Positions 25,754-35,319 of a stretch of 35,923 nucleotides of DNA are shown piece after piece (the stretch's first letter is position 1; each line of letters opens with the position of its first letter). The notes beneath the pieces are model-generated. The model saw only the letters and a list, made by a program, of their open reading frames with translations. It was not told the origin of the DNA and made no database searches. This stretch comes from Methylococcaceae bacterium (GTDB taxonomy: Bacteria; Pseudomonadota; Gammaproteobacteria; Methylococcales; Methylomonadaceae), in the NCBI GenBank assembly GCA_024636875.1, contig JAGXGJ010000128.1, positions 1 through 35,923 on the forward strand, given 5' to 3'. A program made the position numbers and the translations under genes.

Positions 25754-27436
25754 TTAAACTTCCGAAGTGACGCGCAATACTTCTTCTAATGTGGTAATTC
25801 CCTGTATTACCTTAACCAGGCCATTTTCATAAAGCGTTTCCATACCTTCTTCAATGGCAAGCTTTTGAATAGCGCCCGCTTCTTCGTGCGCCATAATTAA
25901 TTTGCGTATAGGATCGGTCATCGGCAAAAATTCAATAATAGCCAAGCGCCCACGGTAACCCATGCCCGCACAGGCAGAACAACCGGCCGGTTTGTATAAA
26001 ACAATTTCACCCTCCGGTGCATATCTCCTCAAACCCAGTTTTTTAACAATCTCAGGGGCGGCAACATAGCCTTCTTTGCAAACGGGACACAGCTTTCTGA
26101 CCAGACGCTGTGCCAATATGCCATTGACGGTAGAGGTAAGCAAATACTCTTCAAGACCCATATCAAGCAAGCGTGTTACACCACCCGCCGCATCATTGGT
26201 ATGCAGTGTTGATAATACCAGATGTCCCGTTAGCGCTGATTGCACGGCAATTCTTGCTGTTTCCAGATCACGCATTTCACCAATCATAATGACATCGGGG
26301 TCTTGCCTGACAATGGATCGCAACGCCGACGCAAAAGTCAAGCCTATCTGGGGTTTTGCCTGAATCTGATTAACACCTTCCATCTGATATTCGACAGGAT
26401 CTTCAACGGTTATGATTTTTCGTTCCGAGGTATTAAGCTGTTTTAACGCTGCATACATCGTGGTGGATTTACCGCTGCCTGTAGGGCCGGTAATCAGAAT
26501 AATGCCATGCGGCTGCGCCAATACTTCAACAAACTGTTGTAAATGCCGCCCGGAAAAGCCCAGCGAGACAAAATCCAGCACTGTACTTTCCTTATCCAGC
26601 AAGCGGATCACTACACTTTCACCGTACATGGTGGGTATCGTCGACACCCTTAAATCCAGCTCTTTACCCAGCATTTGCACCTTGATTCGACCATCCTGGG
26701 GTAATCGCCGTTCGGCAATATTCAGTTTTGCCATAATCTTGATGCGTGAAATCACTGCCGCTGTTGATTTAACATGAGGCGCATCAATTTCCTGTAAAAC
26801 CCCGTCCACGCGCAACCTGACTTTTAAAGTTTGCTCAAAGGGTTCAATGTGAATATCTGATGCCCTGGTTTCGATCGCCCGTTGCATAATCAAATTGACC
26901 ATTTTGATAACGGGAGCTTCACTGGCCAGATCTTTTAAATGCTCTAAATCTTCCTCACCCAGATCATCCAGCGTCTGATCATCGCCCAGCTTTTCCTGCG
27001 ACTGACCTTCGCCATACTGCACTGCCAGCGCTGCATCGATTTCTGAAAGCAAACCCACTTTGGGAATGATGCGTTTTCCTGTCGCCAATCTCAGTGCGTC
27101 AATAACAAACTGATCTTCAGGATCCATTAAAGTGACGGTAATACTGTCTTCAGTATTGCTTAAGCCAATGGCATGGTAGTTCTTTAAAAAACGCAGCGAT
27201 ACGCTTTCAGGCAATTGCGTTTCCAGCGGGTATTGATCCGACGTGGTCTTCTCAAAATGCCCCGATTCGACAAACGCATCAGCCACATCAAGCTCCGAAC
27301 ACAAACCTAACTTCACCAGCAGCTGAGGCAGGCTTTCTGCTACGGCGGTTCTTTGAACCCGCTCCACTTTTTTTAATTCTGTAGCAGAGAGTTTGTTTTT
27401 TTCTTGCAGGGTATTTAGTATAGCTTCATAGGCCAT
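25754..27436 (-). CDS. gspE: Type II secretion / pilus assembly ATPase GspE
   Basis: 560 residues from ATG 27436, chosen over ATG 27442 because AAGGA is then correctly spaced. The N-terminal MshEN-type domain (about 30-150) is followed by a RecA-like motor: Walker A GPTGSGKST near residue 320, the Asp box (SDIHIEP), Walker B IGEMRDLETA, and the His box HLVLSTLHTN. A zinc CxxC pair (CPVCKEGY and CSACAGMGYRGR) is intact. It powers secretion or piliation with GspF. Confidence 0.93.
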   Translation of the reverse strand: MAYEAILNTLQEKNKLSATELKKVERVQRTAVAESLPQLLVKLGLCSELDVADAFVESGHFEKTTSDQYPLETQLPESVSLRFLKNYHAIGLSNTEDSITVTLMDPEDQFVIDALRLATGKRIIPKVGLLSEIDAALAVQYGEGQSQEKLGDDQTLDDLGEEDLEHLKDLASEAPVIKMVNLIMQRAIETRASDIHIEPFEQTLKVRLRVDGVLQEIDAPHVKSTAAVISRIKIMAKLNIAERRLPQDGRIKVQMLGKELDLRVSTIPTMYGESVVIRLLDKESTVLDFVSLGFSGRHLQQFVEVLAQPHGIILITGPTGSGKSTTMYAALKQLNTSERKIITVEDPVEYQMEGVNQIQAKPQIGLTFASALRSIVRQDPDVIMIGEMRDLETARIAVQSALTGHLVLSTLHTNDAAGGVTRLLDMGLEEYLLTSTVNGILAQRLVRKLCPVCKEGYVAAPEIVKKLGLRRYAPEGEIVLYKPAGCSACAGMGYRGRLAIIEFLPMTDPIRKLIMAHEEAGAIQKLAIEEGMETLYENGLVKVIQGITTLEEVLRVTSEV

Positions 27437-27460
27437 TATCATTTTCCTTTATCAGCGGCT

Positions 27461-28066
27461 TTATATATTTTCCAAGGATTTGGCGCGTTCTTCAAAAAAT
27501 GACTTTACATCATCATTATCGACCCGGAAATAGATGTCCTCGACTGACATCGTTAGACCGACCGATTCAAAAGTCACTTCGTCACCCATGAAATAATGGC
27601 TGGACACCCAGTTGTCGCTTTTTCGGCAAACCTCAACATCGGCTATATCCTGTTCGATTATCACATACTCTTTTAGCGTAGGGCTGGCTTGATAGGCGAT
27701 TTTTTTAGTCGTTTCATCCATTCTGCGCGTGGACTTCGATAACACCTCAACAATCATAACAGGTGTTTCGGAGTAATAATCATTATCGCTGTTGTCTTCG
27801 CACACCACCATTACATCGGGGTAAAAAAAATCCTGCCCGACTTTAACTTTGATGTCGGATGAAAAAGGCTCGCATGGGGTGTTTTTTAAATGCGATCTTA
27901 TTTCACCAAAAACATTGCCGGCAATGCGCTCATGGTTTTTACTCGCGCCCGCCATCGCATAAACGGAGCCGTCAATATATTCATGCTTTACCTCGCTGAT
28001 AAGCTCGCCTTCCAGATACTCTGCTTCGCTAACCCATTCAGCTGCTTGGTCAAGTTTAAGGGCCAT
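27461..28066 (-). CDS. Uma2-family restriction-endonuclease-like protein
   Basis: 201 residues. Uma2/DUF820 proteins have a PD-(D/E)xK nuclease fold; FYPDVMVVC and MIVEVLSKSTRR carry the likely Asp and Glu-x-Leu active site. Biological role is unknown in most hosts. It starts 19 bp upstream of gspE on the same strand (28066 to 27461), so cotranscription is possible. No partner toxin or methylase is seen. Confidence 0.85.
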   Translation of the reverse strand: MALKLDQAAEWVSEAEYLEGELISEVKHEYIDGSVYAMAGASKNHERIAGNVFGEIRSHLKNTPCEPFSSDIKVKVGQDFFYPDVMVVCEDNSDNDYYSETPVMIVEVLSKSTRRMDETTKKIAYQASPTLKEYVIIEQDIADVEVCRKSDNWVSSHYFMGDEVTFESVGLTMSVEDIYFRVDNDDVKSFFEERAKSLENI

Positions 28067-28154
28067 GTTTTCGGTCTCAATTGTTAATGAATGTTACTTG
28101 CGCTTGCATAAAGCCAATAAAATACATCAATAGGGAACAGCCCGTTTATCAATC

Positions 28155-28586
28155 TCAAATCCCCGCAAAAAATCCTGCCGCCTCTATGCCTGCAACCGCA
28201 CAGCGTTCATCCTGATCAGATACATCCCCGCTGATACCGACTGCGCCGATGAGATCATTGCCGGCATCACGAATCAGCACACCGCCTGGAACCGGCATTA
28301 TTTTTCCATCGGCCACATCGATCAGCGCATTCATAAAATCCGGACGTTGTACTGCCACAACTGCCAAACTGCGTGATGATACGCCCATGTTAACTGCACC
28401 CCAGGCTTTTGCAATGGCAATTTGTTGCCTGATCATACTAGCGCCATCTTCTCTTTGCAGGGCTTTTACATGACCTGCTGCGGCATCCAGCACTACCACA
28501 GTCAGCGGCGCCAGATTTAATTCTCTTGCTATATGAATCGCCGTGTTTATTATAAAATTGGCTTGTTTTAATGTTAATACTGTCAT
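28155..28586 (-). CDS. GlcG/HbpS-family protein (DUF336)
   Basis: 143 residues. Glycine-rich signature segments are clear (LDAAAGHVKALQREDGA, GGVLIRDAGNDLIGAVGISG) and the C-terminal AVAGIEAAG. HbpS members bind haem or sense redox; GlcG members are associated with glycolate or other small-molecule metabolism. No signal peptide, so cytoplasmic. Specific role cannot be told from neighbours. Confidence 0.85.
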   Translation of the reverse strand: MTVLTLKQANFIINTAIHIARELNLAPLTVVVLDAAAGHVKALQREDGASMIRQQIAIAKAWGAVNMGVSSRSLAVVAVQRPDFMNALIDVADGKIMPVPGGVLIRDAGNDLIGAVGISGDVSDQDERCAVAGIEAAGFFAGI

Positions 28587-28599
28587 TAGTAGCTTTTGG

Positions 28600-29202
28600 T
28601 TATTTTAATAGCGGGAAAAGATAAGATTCTATATTGTCGGCAATAATTGCTTGTGCCCTGGCATTGGGATGCAGTCCATCCGCTTGCATCAAGTCCTTAT
28701 TCAACGCGACATCTTCGAGAATAAAAGGCACAAACGGAACATCCAGTTCTTTGGCTAATTGCGGGTAAACGTTGTAGAACATATCAACGTAGCGCTTGCC
28801 GTAATTAGGCGGGATCTTCATGCCCAGCAACATGACTTTTGCACCTGCTTTTTGGGCACGGCGGGCCATCTCGGCAAGATTGGCTTTCATTTGTGCAGGT
28901 GACAGACCGCGCAAGCCGTCATTAGCGCCCAATTGAATGAGCAGGAAAGCGGGTTTATGTGAAGTTAAAATCCGGTCGATACGCGCCAAACCACCGGCGC
29001 TGGTATCGCCGCTGATGCTTTCATTGATGATTTTATAGTCGCTGTTTGATTTAACCAGTTTTTTTTGTAACAAAGCAACCCAGCTCTGGTCTACTTCAAT
29101 TCCGTAACCAGCGCTGATACTATCTCCTAATACTACTATCGACTTGGCCATAGCAGTCATGGACATTAAGGAAATTATCAAGGCAACTAAAAAACCAGGC
29201 AT
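28600..29202 (-). CDS. tesA: Arylesterase / lysophospholipase TesA (SGNH hydrolase)
   Basis: 200 residues. A signal peptide (MPGFLVALIISLMSMTAMA) precedes GDSISAGYG with the catalytic Ser, GANDGLRG (block III), and DGLHPNARA with the Asp-His pair. It is a periplasmic multifunctional esterase. ATG 29202 is chosen over the much longer upstream frame because the signal peptide starts there and GGAG is 8 bp upstream. Its ATG is one base away from the divergent ybbA start. Confidence 0.92.
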   Translation of the reverse strand: MPGFLVALIISLMSMTAMAKSIVVLGDSISAGYGIEVDQSWVALLQKKLVKSNSDYKIINESISGDTSAGGLARIDRILTSHKPAFLLIQLGANDGLRGLSPAQMKANLAEMARRAQKAGAKVMLLGMKIPPNYGKRYVDMFYNVYPQLAKELDVPFVPFILEDVALNKDLMQADGLHPNARAQAIIADNIESYLFPLLK

Positions 29203-29203
29203 T

Positions 29204-29890
29204 ATGCACACTCCAAAAAATACATTAAACCATATTATAATAACGGAAAATCTGGGTAAGTCGGTAGTAACTTCGGACGGGACGCTGCATATCTTGTCAT
29301 CGATAGATTTGCTAATCAAACCCGGAGAAAGTATTGCCATTGTCGGCGAATCAGGTTCAGGAAAATCCACATTAATAAGTCTGCTGGCAGGACTGGATAC
29401 GCCTAGCTCCGGGTCTATCCGCCTTAACGGAAAACTGTTGACTGCGATGAATGAAGACGGCAGAGCCGCCATACGTAATGAACTGATAGGTTTTGTTTTT
29501 CAGTCGTTTCAATTATTGCCAGGACTCACAGCGCTGGAAAATGTCATGCTGCCCCTGGAATTAAGCGGCGATAAAAACGCCAGAGCATCAGCTGCCGCTT
29601 TATTGCATCGGGTTGGCTTGTCGCATCGATTGTCACATACGCCCAAACAGCTTTCCGGCGGCGAGCAGCAACGGGTAGCCCTTGCCAGAGCTTTTGTCAC
29701 CAGACCCGCGATTCTTTTTGCCGATGAACCGACGGGCAATCTGGACAGTAAAACCGGCGCAACCATCATTAATTTACTGTTTGAACTGAATCAGGAAAAC
29801 AAAACCACCTTGATGCTGGTAACCCACGACCATGCCTTGGCAGGACGCTGTCAACGCACTATACAACTGGATGCCGGGCACATGGTTTGA
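29204..29890 (+). CDS. ybbA: ABC transporter ATPase YbbA
   Basis: 228 residues. Walker A GESGSGKST, Q-loop FVFQSFQLLPG, signature LSGGEQQR, Walker B ILFADEPT and H-loop VTHD are all present. It matches YbbA/LolD-type ATPases that power MacB/FtsX-like permeases. In enterobacteria ybbA is divergent from tesA as here and is followed by the permease ybbP; here no permease follows, because pyrE is next on the other strand. In-frame ATGs at 29144 and 29159 are possible but would overlap tesA's signal sequence. It would need a distant permease. Confidence 0.88.
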   Translation: MHTPKNTLNHIIITENLGKSVVTSDGTLHILSSIDLLIKPGESIAIVGESGSGKSTLISLLAGLDTPSSGSIRLNGKLLTAMNEDGRAAIRNELIGFVFQSFQLLPGLTALENVMLPLELSGDKNARASAAALLHRVGLSHRLSHTPKQLSGGEQQRVALARAFVTRPAILFADEPTGNLDSKTGATIINLLFELNQENKTTLMLVTHDHALAGRCQRTIQLDAGHMV

Positions 29891-30010
29891 ACCCGCATTA
29901 ATCTGGCTGAGTCGACAACCTCAGCCAAAGCCAACAGTTCGATGACCCTATCGTTAAGAACTGTTTGACTGAGACAGCATTATTTTGGCGAACCTGGCTA
30001 TACAAAAAAT

Positions 30011-30646
30011 CTAGATACCATAAAGACGACGGTATTCTTGAATGGAATTAAGCACATCACCGGCATCACTCGTTAAATAGTCAATAATGTTCTCCAGAGT
30101 AATTATGGCAATAACCGGGATGGCAAAACTGTCACTAACCTCCTGGAGGGCGGAAATATTGTTTTGTCCCTTTTCCTGCCTGTCCAGCGCAATCAATACG
30201 CCTGCCGGCGTTGCATGGGCATTCCTGATAATGTCCACTGATTCTCTGACTGAAGTACCGGCAGTAATGACATCATCGACAATGATTACCTTGCCTCGTA
30301 ACGGAGCACCCACGAGGCAGCCTCCTTCACCATGATCCTTGGTTTCTTTACGGTTGAAAGCAAAAGGAATATCTTCAACACTGAGCTGGGCATAAGCAAT
30401 AGCTGTGGCGCTAACCAAAGGAATACCCTTGTATGCAGGGCCATAAAGAATATCCGGTTTAATTCCGGAATGCAGTAATGCCTGTGCATAAAAATGCCCC
30501 AGCTTGCTTAAGCGGGTGCCCGTATTGAACATACCGGTATTGAAGAAATAGGGACTGGTGCGGCCTGACTTTAACTGGAACTCACCAAATTTTAATACGC
30601 CACAATCCAGTGCATAAGCAATAAAGTCTTTTTGATAATCAAGCAT
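30011..30646 (-). CDS. pyrE: Orotate phosphoribosyltransferase
   Basis: 211 residues. It converts orotate and PRPP to OMP in pyrimidine synthesis. The N-terminus FAYALDCGVLKFGEFQLKSG-type region and the PRPP loop VIIVDDVITAGTS are clear, with KETKDHGEGG as the catalytic loop. Full length, no anomalies. It converges with ybbA. Confidence 0.97.
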   Translation of the reverse strand: MLDYQKDFIAYALDCGVLKFGEFQLKSGRTSPYFFNTGMFNTGTRLSKLGHFYAQALLHSGIKPDILYGPAYKGIPLVSATAIAYAQLSVEDIPFAFNRKETKDHGEGGCLVGAPLRGKVIIVDDVITAGTSVRESVDIIRNAHATPAGVLIALDRQEKGQNNISALQEVSDSFAIPVIAIITLENIIDYLTSDAGDVLNSIQEYRRLYGI

Positions 30647-30987
30647 AATGATAGTAAAAATAGATGAAACTTAAATTTCGGAGTGTAAATTCGAGCATGT
30701 GTCGCTGATCAATCTCAGCCTTCGCAGATTTTATCTGCAATAATAAAGCGATTAACCGCAGCAGCTCGGCTTAATAGTTTTAATGATCTATAGGGTATTT
30801 TAAACTGAATTTCACACACTCGTTGATTCAATGCTGATAGGTTGATTAATTTCCGCTGCCCTTTATGATTTTCGGCCACATCCATAATCCGGTACAATCA
30901 CCCGTTAACAATGCTGCAATAAAAAACAGTTGGGACGAACTCACCCGCAAAAAGCAGGAATTCGCTCAATGCCAACAGGGGATACAA

Positions 30988-31620
30988 ATGAAACCAAGCC
31001 GTTTTTCCGGTAACAGCACACAAGCAATTATGTTGGCGCTTTTAATCGCGTGCCCGCTAAATGCATCTGCTGACAACACCTGGAGCTATCATCAGGAAAG
31101 CGACAGATTAACCAATCGGACTTACAGCTTTGTTCAATCGCCAATACCACCCCGTGGTATTTATGACAACATGAAACTGGAAATCGTTTGCAAAGAAAAT
31201 AAACTGCAAGTTGTTATTGATGCGGAAAATTTGATCGCCTCGCAAGGGAGTAACTTTGATTTGGAGTATCAAATAGACGGAAAGACACCTGTTACGGTTC
31301 AAATGACAACATTTCCGGACTCTAAACGCAAAGGCTATACCACCGAGTTTGCCAAACGCATCGCAGATGACATGTTGACGGGGCAAACCATTTTCATCCG
31401 TGTCAAAACAATGATAAGAAGGGTTCTATCGACCTCAATTCCATTAGATAATGCAGCAGAATCCATTAAGCATATATTTGCTGATTGCGGCATCGGTTTG
31501 CCAAATAGCGAATCCGTATACACTCTGACCGAGTTTGAACAGGAATTTAGCCGGCTTTCTCCAGAGCAACAACAGCAAGTATTGGCTAAAATTAAAAAAA
31601 TAATAATGGAGACACGTTAA
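30988..31620 (+). CDS. Secreted protein, VasI/TagO-like domain
   Basis: 210 residues from ATG 30988, which follows GGGGA; a longer frame from 30865 is also open. A signal peptide (about 1-28, ending NASA) precedes a domain with W-x-x-x-x-E-S-D-x-L, an LEIVCK strand and a Cys near the end (FADCG), the layout of VasI/TagO-type T6SS-associated or phage-like domains. The C-terminal 30 residues form a charged helix. Its stop overlaps the corA start as TAATG, implying coupling. Function unknown. Confidence 0.6.
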   Translation: MKPSRFSGNSTQAIMLALLIACPLNASADNTWSYHQESDRLTNRTYSFVQSPIPPRGIYDNMKLEIVCKENKLQVVIDAENLIASQGSNFDLEYQIDGKTPVTVQMTTFPDSKRKGYTTEFAKRIADDMLTGQTIFIRVKTMIRRVLSTSIPLDNAAESIKHIFADCGIGLPNSESVYTLTEFEQEFSRLSPEQQQQVLAKIKKIIMETR

Positions 31621-32573
31621 TGTTGCGGCTATTCAATATCGACAAGGGCATGCTTAAAGAACAGGCATTGCCTGAAGACCTGTTCGAGCAAGCGGTAGCA
31701 AAAGCAGCCTGGATTGATGCCCACGAGCCCAGCGATGATGAGCGCACTCAGTTGCAAGCTTTCCTGAGTACGGAGCTTCCGGAATCCGATGACGTTGAAG
31801 AGATCGAATTTTCGGCGCGATACTTTATTGATGCTACCGGGATTCATGTGCGCTCATTGTTTCTTGCCCAAAGCGAGGGCAGGCATAATACCGTCACTGT
31901 AGCGTTTATTTTGCAAAATGAGCGGCTGATAACCTTGCGTGAAGGCGAACTGGCTGATTTTCGCCTGCTTAGAATGCGTGTCCGGCGCGGGCAGATAAAG
32001 GTTCACACGCATCAACATCTGCTGGTTATTATGTTTGAGCAGAAAGTGGAAAACCTCGCGGATGCCCTGGAGGACATTCATCGTGAACTGGAAGATGTCA
32101 GCTATCTGGTACTGGAAGAAATAGATTCCGACCTTGAAGACGCCATTGACCTGCTGGCCAAACTGGAAGACAGCAACGGCAAGATTCGTTTATGCTTATT
32201 GGATACCCAACGTTCAATCTCTTTTTTGCAGAAGCATCTGCGCAAGAGCCCCGAACTGCAGGAAACAGCGAAGGAGATCATCCGCGACGTGGATACGCTG
32301 ATGTCGCATACAACTTTTCTGTTTGAAAAAATAAACTTTTTGATGGACTCGACTCAGGGATTTATCAATATTGCCCAGAACAAAATTATCAAAATCTTTT
32401 CCATCGCCGCCGTAGTATTTCTGCCGCCTACTTTAGTGGCCAGCATCTATGGCATGAATTTTCAATACATGCCTGAACTCAATCTGAGGCTTGGCTATCC
32501 TGGCGCATTGTTCCTGATGGTGTTGTCGGGGATTGCACCTTACTGGATTTTCAAACGCAAGGGCTGGCTATAA
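31620..32573 (+). CDS. CorA-family divalent-cation transporter
   Basis: 317 residues. A long acidic cytoplasmic N-terminal domain with a coiled-coil stretch (about 130-240) is followed by two membrane helices at the C-terminus and the signature YGMNF between them. CorA moves Mg2+ (or Zn2+ in the ZntB branch). ATG 31620 overlaps the upstream stop by one base. The tail ends FKRKGWL, positively charged as in CorA. Confidence 0.93.
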   Translation: MLRLFNIDKGMLKEQALPEDLFEQAVAKAAWIDAHEPSDDERTQLQAFLSTELPESDDVEEIEFSARYFIDATGIHVRSLFLAQSEGRHNTVTVAFILQNERLITLREGELADFRLLRMRVRRGQIKVHTHQHLLVIMFEQKVENLADALEDIHRELEDVSYLVLEEIDSDLEDAIDLLAKLEDSNGKIRLCLLDTQRSISFLQKHLRKSPELQETAKEIIRDVDTLMSHTTFLFEKINFLMDSTQGFINIAQNKIIKIFSIAAVVFLPPTLVASIYGMNFQYMPELNLRLGYPGALFLMVLSGIAPYWIFKRKGWL

Positions 32574-32598
32574 CCATTTACCGACGAGCGCTTCACGA

Positions 32599-33629
32599 TT
32601 ACTTTGTATCCCCTACAGGGGCGGCAAATGCGTCAGCAACCAGTTCCTGCACATTATCGCCAGTCAAACTATTTAAAAAATCGATTAAATCCGCCATTTC
32701 CTGCTTGCTTAAATTTAATGGCTTTATTAAAGGATCCAGATTTTCATTGGCAATGCCGCCGCGATTATAAAACTCAACCACTTGCTGCAGGGTCTGCAAA
32801 GAACCGTTATGCATATAAGGCGCAGTCAAACTGATATTACGTAACGACGGGGTTTTATATTTCCAGCGATCTTGCGGATTTTGGGTTATTTCATAGCGGC
32901 CGAGATCATTAGGTTTTGTTGCCGCTACGCTTGTGATGAGCGCAGCAGCGACATCAACATAAACGCCTGGGGCAACCTGTACTCGCTGTATTTTGTCTGT
33001 TTTACCCATGGCCTCGGCATAACCAATACCCGTATTATGATTGTCATTATCGGTAAACAAGGCATAATCCGGTTTGATTATGTGGCAACTGGAACAATTG
33101 GCCTTGCCGTTAAACAATTCAAAGCCGCGTTGCGCTTTATCATCCAGCGCCTTCTTATCTTTTCCGTAATACCAGCGATCGAAAGGAGAGTTGGCCGAAT
33201 TTAGCGTCCGCTCATAACTGGCAATCGCCATGCCGATCGTTTCCATGCCCGGTTCCTTGTTGAATGCCTTTTGAAACAGGCCGTTGTAATCCGCACTGTT
33301 GTTGATCTTTTCAATAACGTAACCGATGGACGGATTAGCCATTTCATTATGGGCCAGTAGCGGACCCCAGATTTGCTGTTCCAGAGTCGTTTCGCGGCTG
33401 TCATGGAACAGTTTCTGATAATAGGCATATTGTAAAGGGTTGGTGAATTGCGCCTGACCGTGCGCCCTTCAATACCTACTGCTGTAGCCATTTCATTGCT
33501 TGTAAAACCCTGCTCGGGAATATGACACATGGCGCAGGAAAAGGTATTGTTGAGTGACAGGCGCCGGTCATAAAACAGCTTTCTCCCCAAGCTGATTTTT
33601 TCTTTAGTCAGTGGATTGTTTTCCGGCAC
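32599..33629 (-). pseudogene. Di-haem cytochrome c peroxidase domain, frameshifted
   Basis: Two frames together give a MauG/CcpA-type peroxidase. The first (GTG at 33629) holds KISLGRKLFYDRRLS and haem motif CAMCH, then loses frame after NSPTLYN near 33424-33433; the sequence then continues in the other frame as AYYQKLFHDSRETTLEQQ through MANPSIGYV and the second haem CSSCH to 32599. The shift fits loss of one G in an ATGGCC. The N-terminus is also displaced from the upstream SCO frame by a 5-bp tandem duplication (ACGGG at 33628-33637). It is either decaying or mis-sequenced. Confidence 0.85.
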
Positions 33630-34525
33630 GGGACGGGTACGGCAGGAAGGCCCAATGGCGGATTTTTTACGGTTTTCAGTAAATTCGTTGCCTGTCCTAT
33701 CCGGTCAGTCAAGGCAATGGATTTTGTTTGATAAGCAGGCTGTTCATAATTCGATTTATTGTCGCCTGCAGAATACAGGCTGCTAGTGGAGGCTGCACTT
33801 TTTTTCTCGCCAGCATGGGACACTGCCTGTTTCGTCTCGGTTTGCAACAATGTCTTAATATCGTTAATCAGCGTATCAGCGTGTAAAAATGCAACGCTGT
33901 AGATATTGCGCAGCTGTTTGTTTTTGTCGATCAGGTAAACGCGCAGAATATGCGAAAAAGTGCCGGTAAACTTGCCCTGAGCATCATATACTTTTTGTAT
34001 ATTTTGCTTGTAGTGATCCAGTATCGGCTTTAATTCCAGTTCAGACCGGGTGGTCAAAAAACGCCATTCAACACCTTTGCCTTGTAGCTCCTGGCCATAG
34101 CGCTGCATCATCTCGGGAGTATCGTGTTCGGGATTGAAGCTTAATGTTACCAGACGCAATTTGCCGGCCAGTTCCGGCTCTTTTTTCAAGCGGTTTTTGA
34201 TCTTGTGCAATACCGACGTTGCCAACGGGCAGCCGTTGACATCACTGCAGGTAGAATAAATAAAACTGAGCAGGACGACTTTATCGCCCATCAAACTATG
34301 TAATGTGATAGTTTTTCCTTGCGAATCCAGCACTGTACCGTCAGCCGCTGCTCCCAATACCGGCAGAGTGTAAGTTCCAGGCTCCGGCGCGGTGAATTGC
34401 AGGTTTCCATAGCCAGGAGCAAGTATTTGCTCTTGTGCTGCTTGAGTAGCGTCTGCTTGTATGAAATCGCCTGCAAAAGCACAAATAATCAAAAGAAGAA
34501 ATTTTTGCAAGTTCTGAATTTTCAT
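33608..34525 (-). CDS. SCO1/SenC-family protein, N-terminal part of a broken fusion
   Basis: 305 residues. A signal peptide (about 1-24) precedes a thioredoxin-like SCO domain with the copper-site cysteines in YSTCSDVNGCPLA (C-x5-C rather than CxxxC) and the conserved His in TFSHILRVYLID. After a linker (about 230-285) the frame reads NPPLGLPAVPVP, the usual N-terminus of a di-haem peroxidase, then is broken at CRKTIH. The original product was probably a single periplasmic SCO-peroxidase fusion. The SCO domain itself is intact and could still be made. Confidence 0.85.
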   Translation of the reverse strand: MKIQNLQKFLLLIICAFAGDFIQADATQAAQEQILAPGYGNLQFTAPEPGTYTLPVLGAAADGTVLDSQGKTITLHSLMGDKVVLLSFIYSTCSDVNGCPLATSVLHKIKNRLKKEPELAGKLRLVTLSFNPEHDTPEMMQRYGQELQGKGVEWRFLTTRSELELKPILDHYKQNIQKVYDAQGKFTGTFSHILRVYLIDKNKQLRNIYSVAFLHADTLINDIKTLLQTETKQAVSHAGEKKSAASTSSLYSAGDNKSNYEQPAYQTKSIALTDRIGQATNLLKTVKNPPLGLPAVPVPCRKTIH

Positions 34526-34955
34526 TAAACCTCTGGTGGATAGTACCTGCGTTATCGTTTATAAAAACGTTAAATCAACATTGGTCAATATACACCGAAT
34601 AACCTTAATTCAAAATCTTAGTAAGCCATGAATATGAGTTACTTTTCATGCACGTTCCTTAGCTACTCCCTCCCTTGACTGCCGGTCATAACAGACAGAA
34701 CACGACCCAAATCTTGACGACAGTCGAAAATTAATTTTTGAACCTTGATAACGCTGGAGGTAACCGGGCGTCCAGAAGCGTAACTTATAGACGATCCGGT
34801 GGCGGACAGGCTATAGTCTTGGGGGGTGGCGCAATAGCGGTTGTGTATTGCGCCACAAGAAAACACAACATGTGGTCCATTACAGATAACGCCTATTGCA
34901 CCTTACCGCGTTATAGGCTCATATGAGCGTAACTTAAAACCCAGCTGCGTTAGTG
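34526..34955. other. 430-bp gene-free region with a hairpin
   Basis: A perfect 10-bp inverted repeat TGGCGCAATA/TATTGCGCCA with a 9-base loop is at 34827-34855. AGCGTAACTTA occurs twice, near 34770 and 34925. Several small frames are open but none looks coding. Confidence 0.4.
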
Positions 34956-35177
34956 TTAACGAAGTCCGCTGGAGCCTTGGGCTAGACTGTTCGTGCGCTT
35001 GGCTAACTCAATTATATAACGTAGCGCTTCATTAACGGCTTCGGCATTCGGAAACGCAGCAATCACGTCAGGCTCTAAACGAACTGTATCACAAATTTTT
35101 TGCGCCCCAGCCCCAGTTTTCTTACCTGCAAACCGGAAATTGTCAATGTAGTTGTCACCTCGACGATTAAATCTCAC
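34956..35177 (-). CDS. Ribbon-helix-helix-like fragment (possible antitoxin remnant)
   Basis: 73 codons from a GTG. The second half, DTVRLEPDVIAAFPNAEAVN and the following LRYIIELAKR, resembles a CopG/BrnA-like ribbon-helix-helix: a short strand followed by two helices. The N-terminal third has no recognised pattern and the start is next to the IS66 remnant, so the gene may be truncated. No toxin partner is seen. Translation is uncertain. Confidence 0.3.
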   Translation of the reverse strand: MRFNRRGDNYIDNFRFAGKKTGAGAQKICDTVRLEPDVIAAFPNAEAVNEALRYIIELAKRTNSLAQGSSGLR

Positions 35178-35319
35178 TCTGGTTTGTGTTCTGAATAATC
35201 ACCCGCGCTTCTTTTAAGTCGTAAAGCAGTTTGACGGATAATCGGTGCAGAACTTCCTCCGGTAATTCCAGCAATTCTTCTTCGCTCAGTTGCAGCAGGT
35301 CATGGTCGCTTAATCTCAT
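35167..35319 (-). pseudogene. IS66-family transposase N-terminal remnant
   Basis: 50 residues starting MRLSDHDLLQLSEEELLELP and continuing with LSVKLLYDLKEAR, the N-terminus of IS66-type TnpC proteins. It stops after about 42 matching residues, where the frame ends (TAA at 35167), so only a fragment remains. Confidence 0.6.

Noticed and set aside
28600-29472. Longer 290-residue version of the tesA frame
   Set aside because: The extra N-terminus is antisense to ybbA; the signal peptide and GGAG site support the start at 29202.
34827-34935. Integron attC-like site
   Set aside because: A hairpin and nearby core-like words exist, but the RYYYAAC/GTTRRRY cores are not properly placed and no integron integrase is seen.
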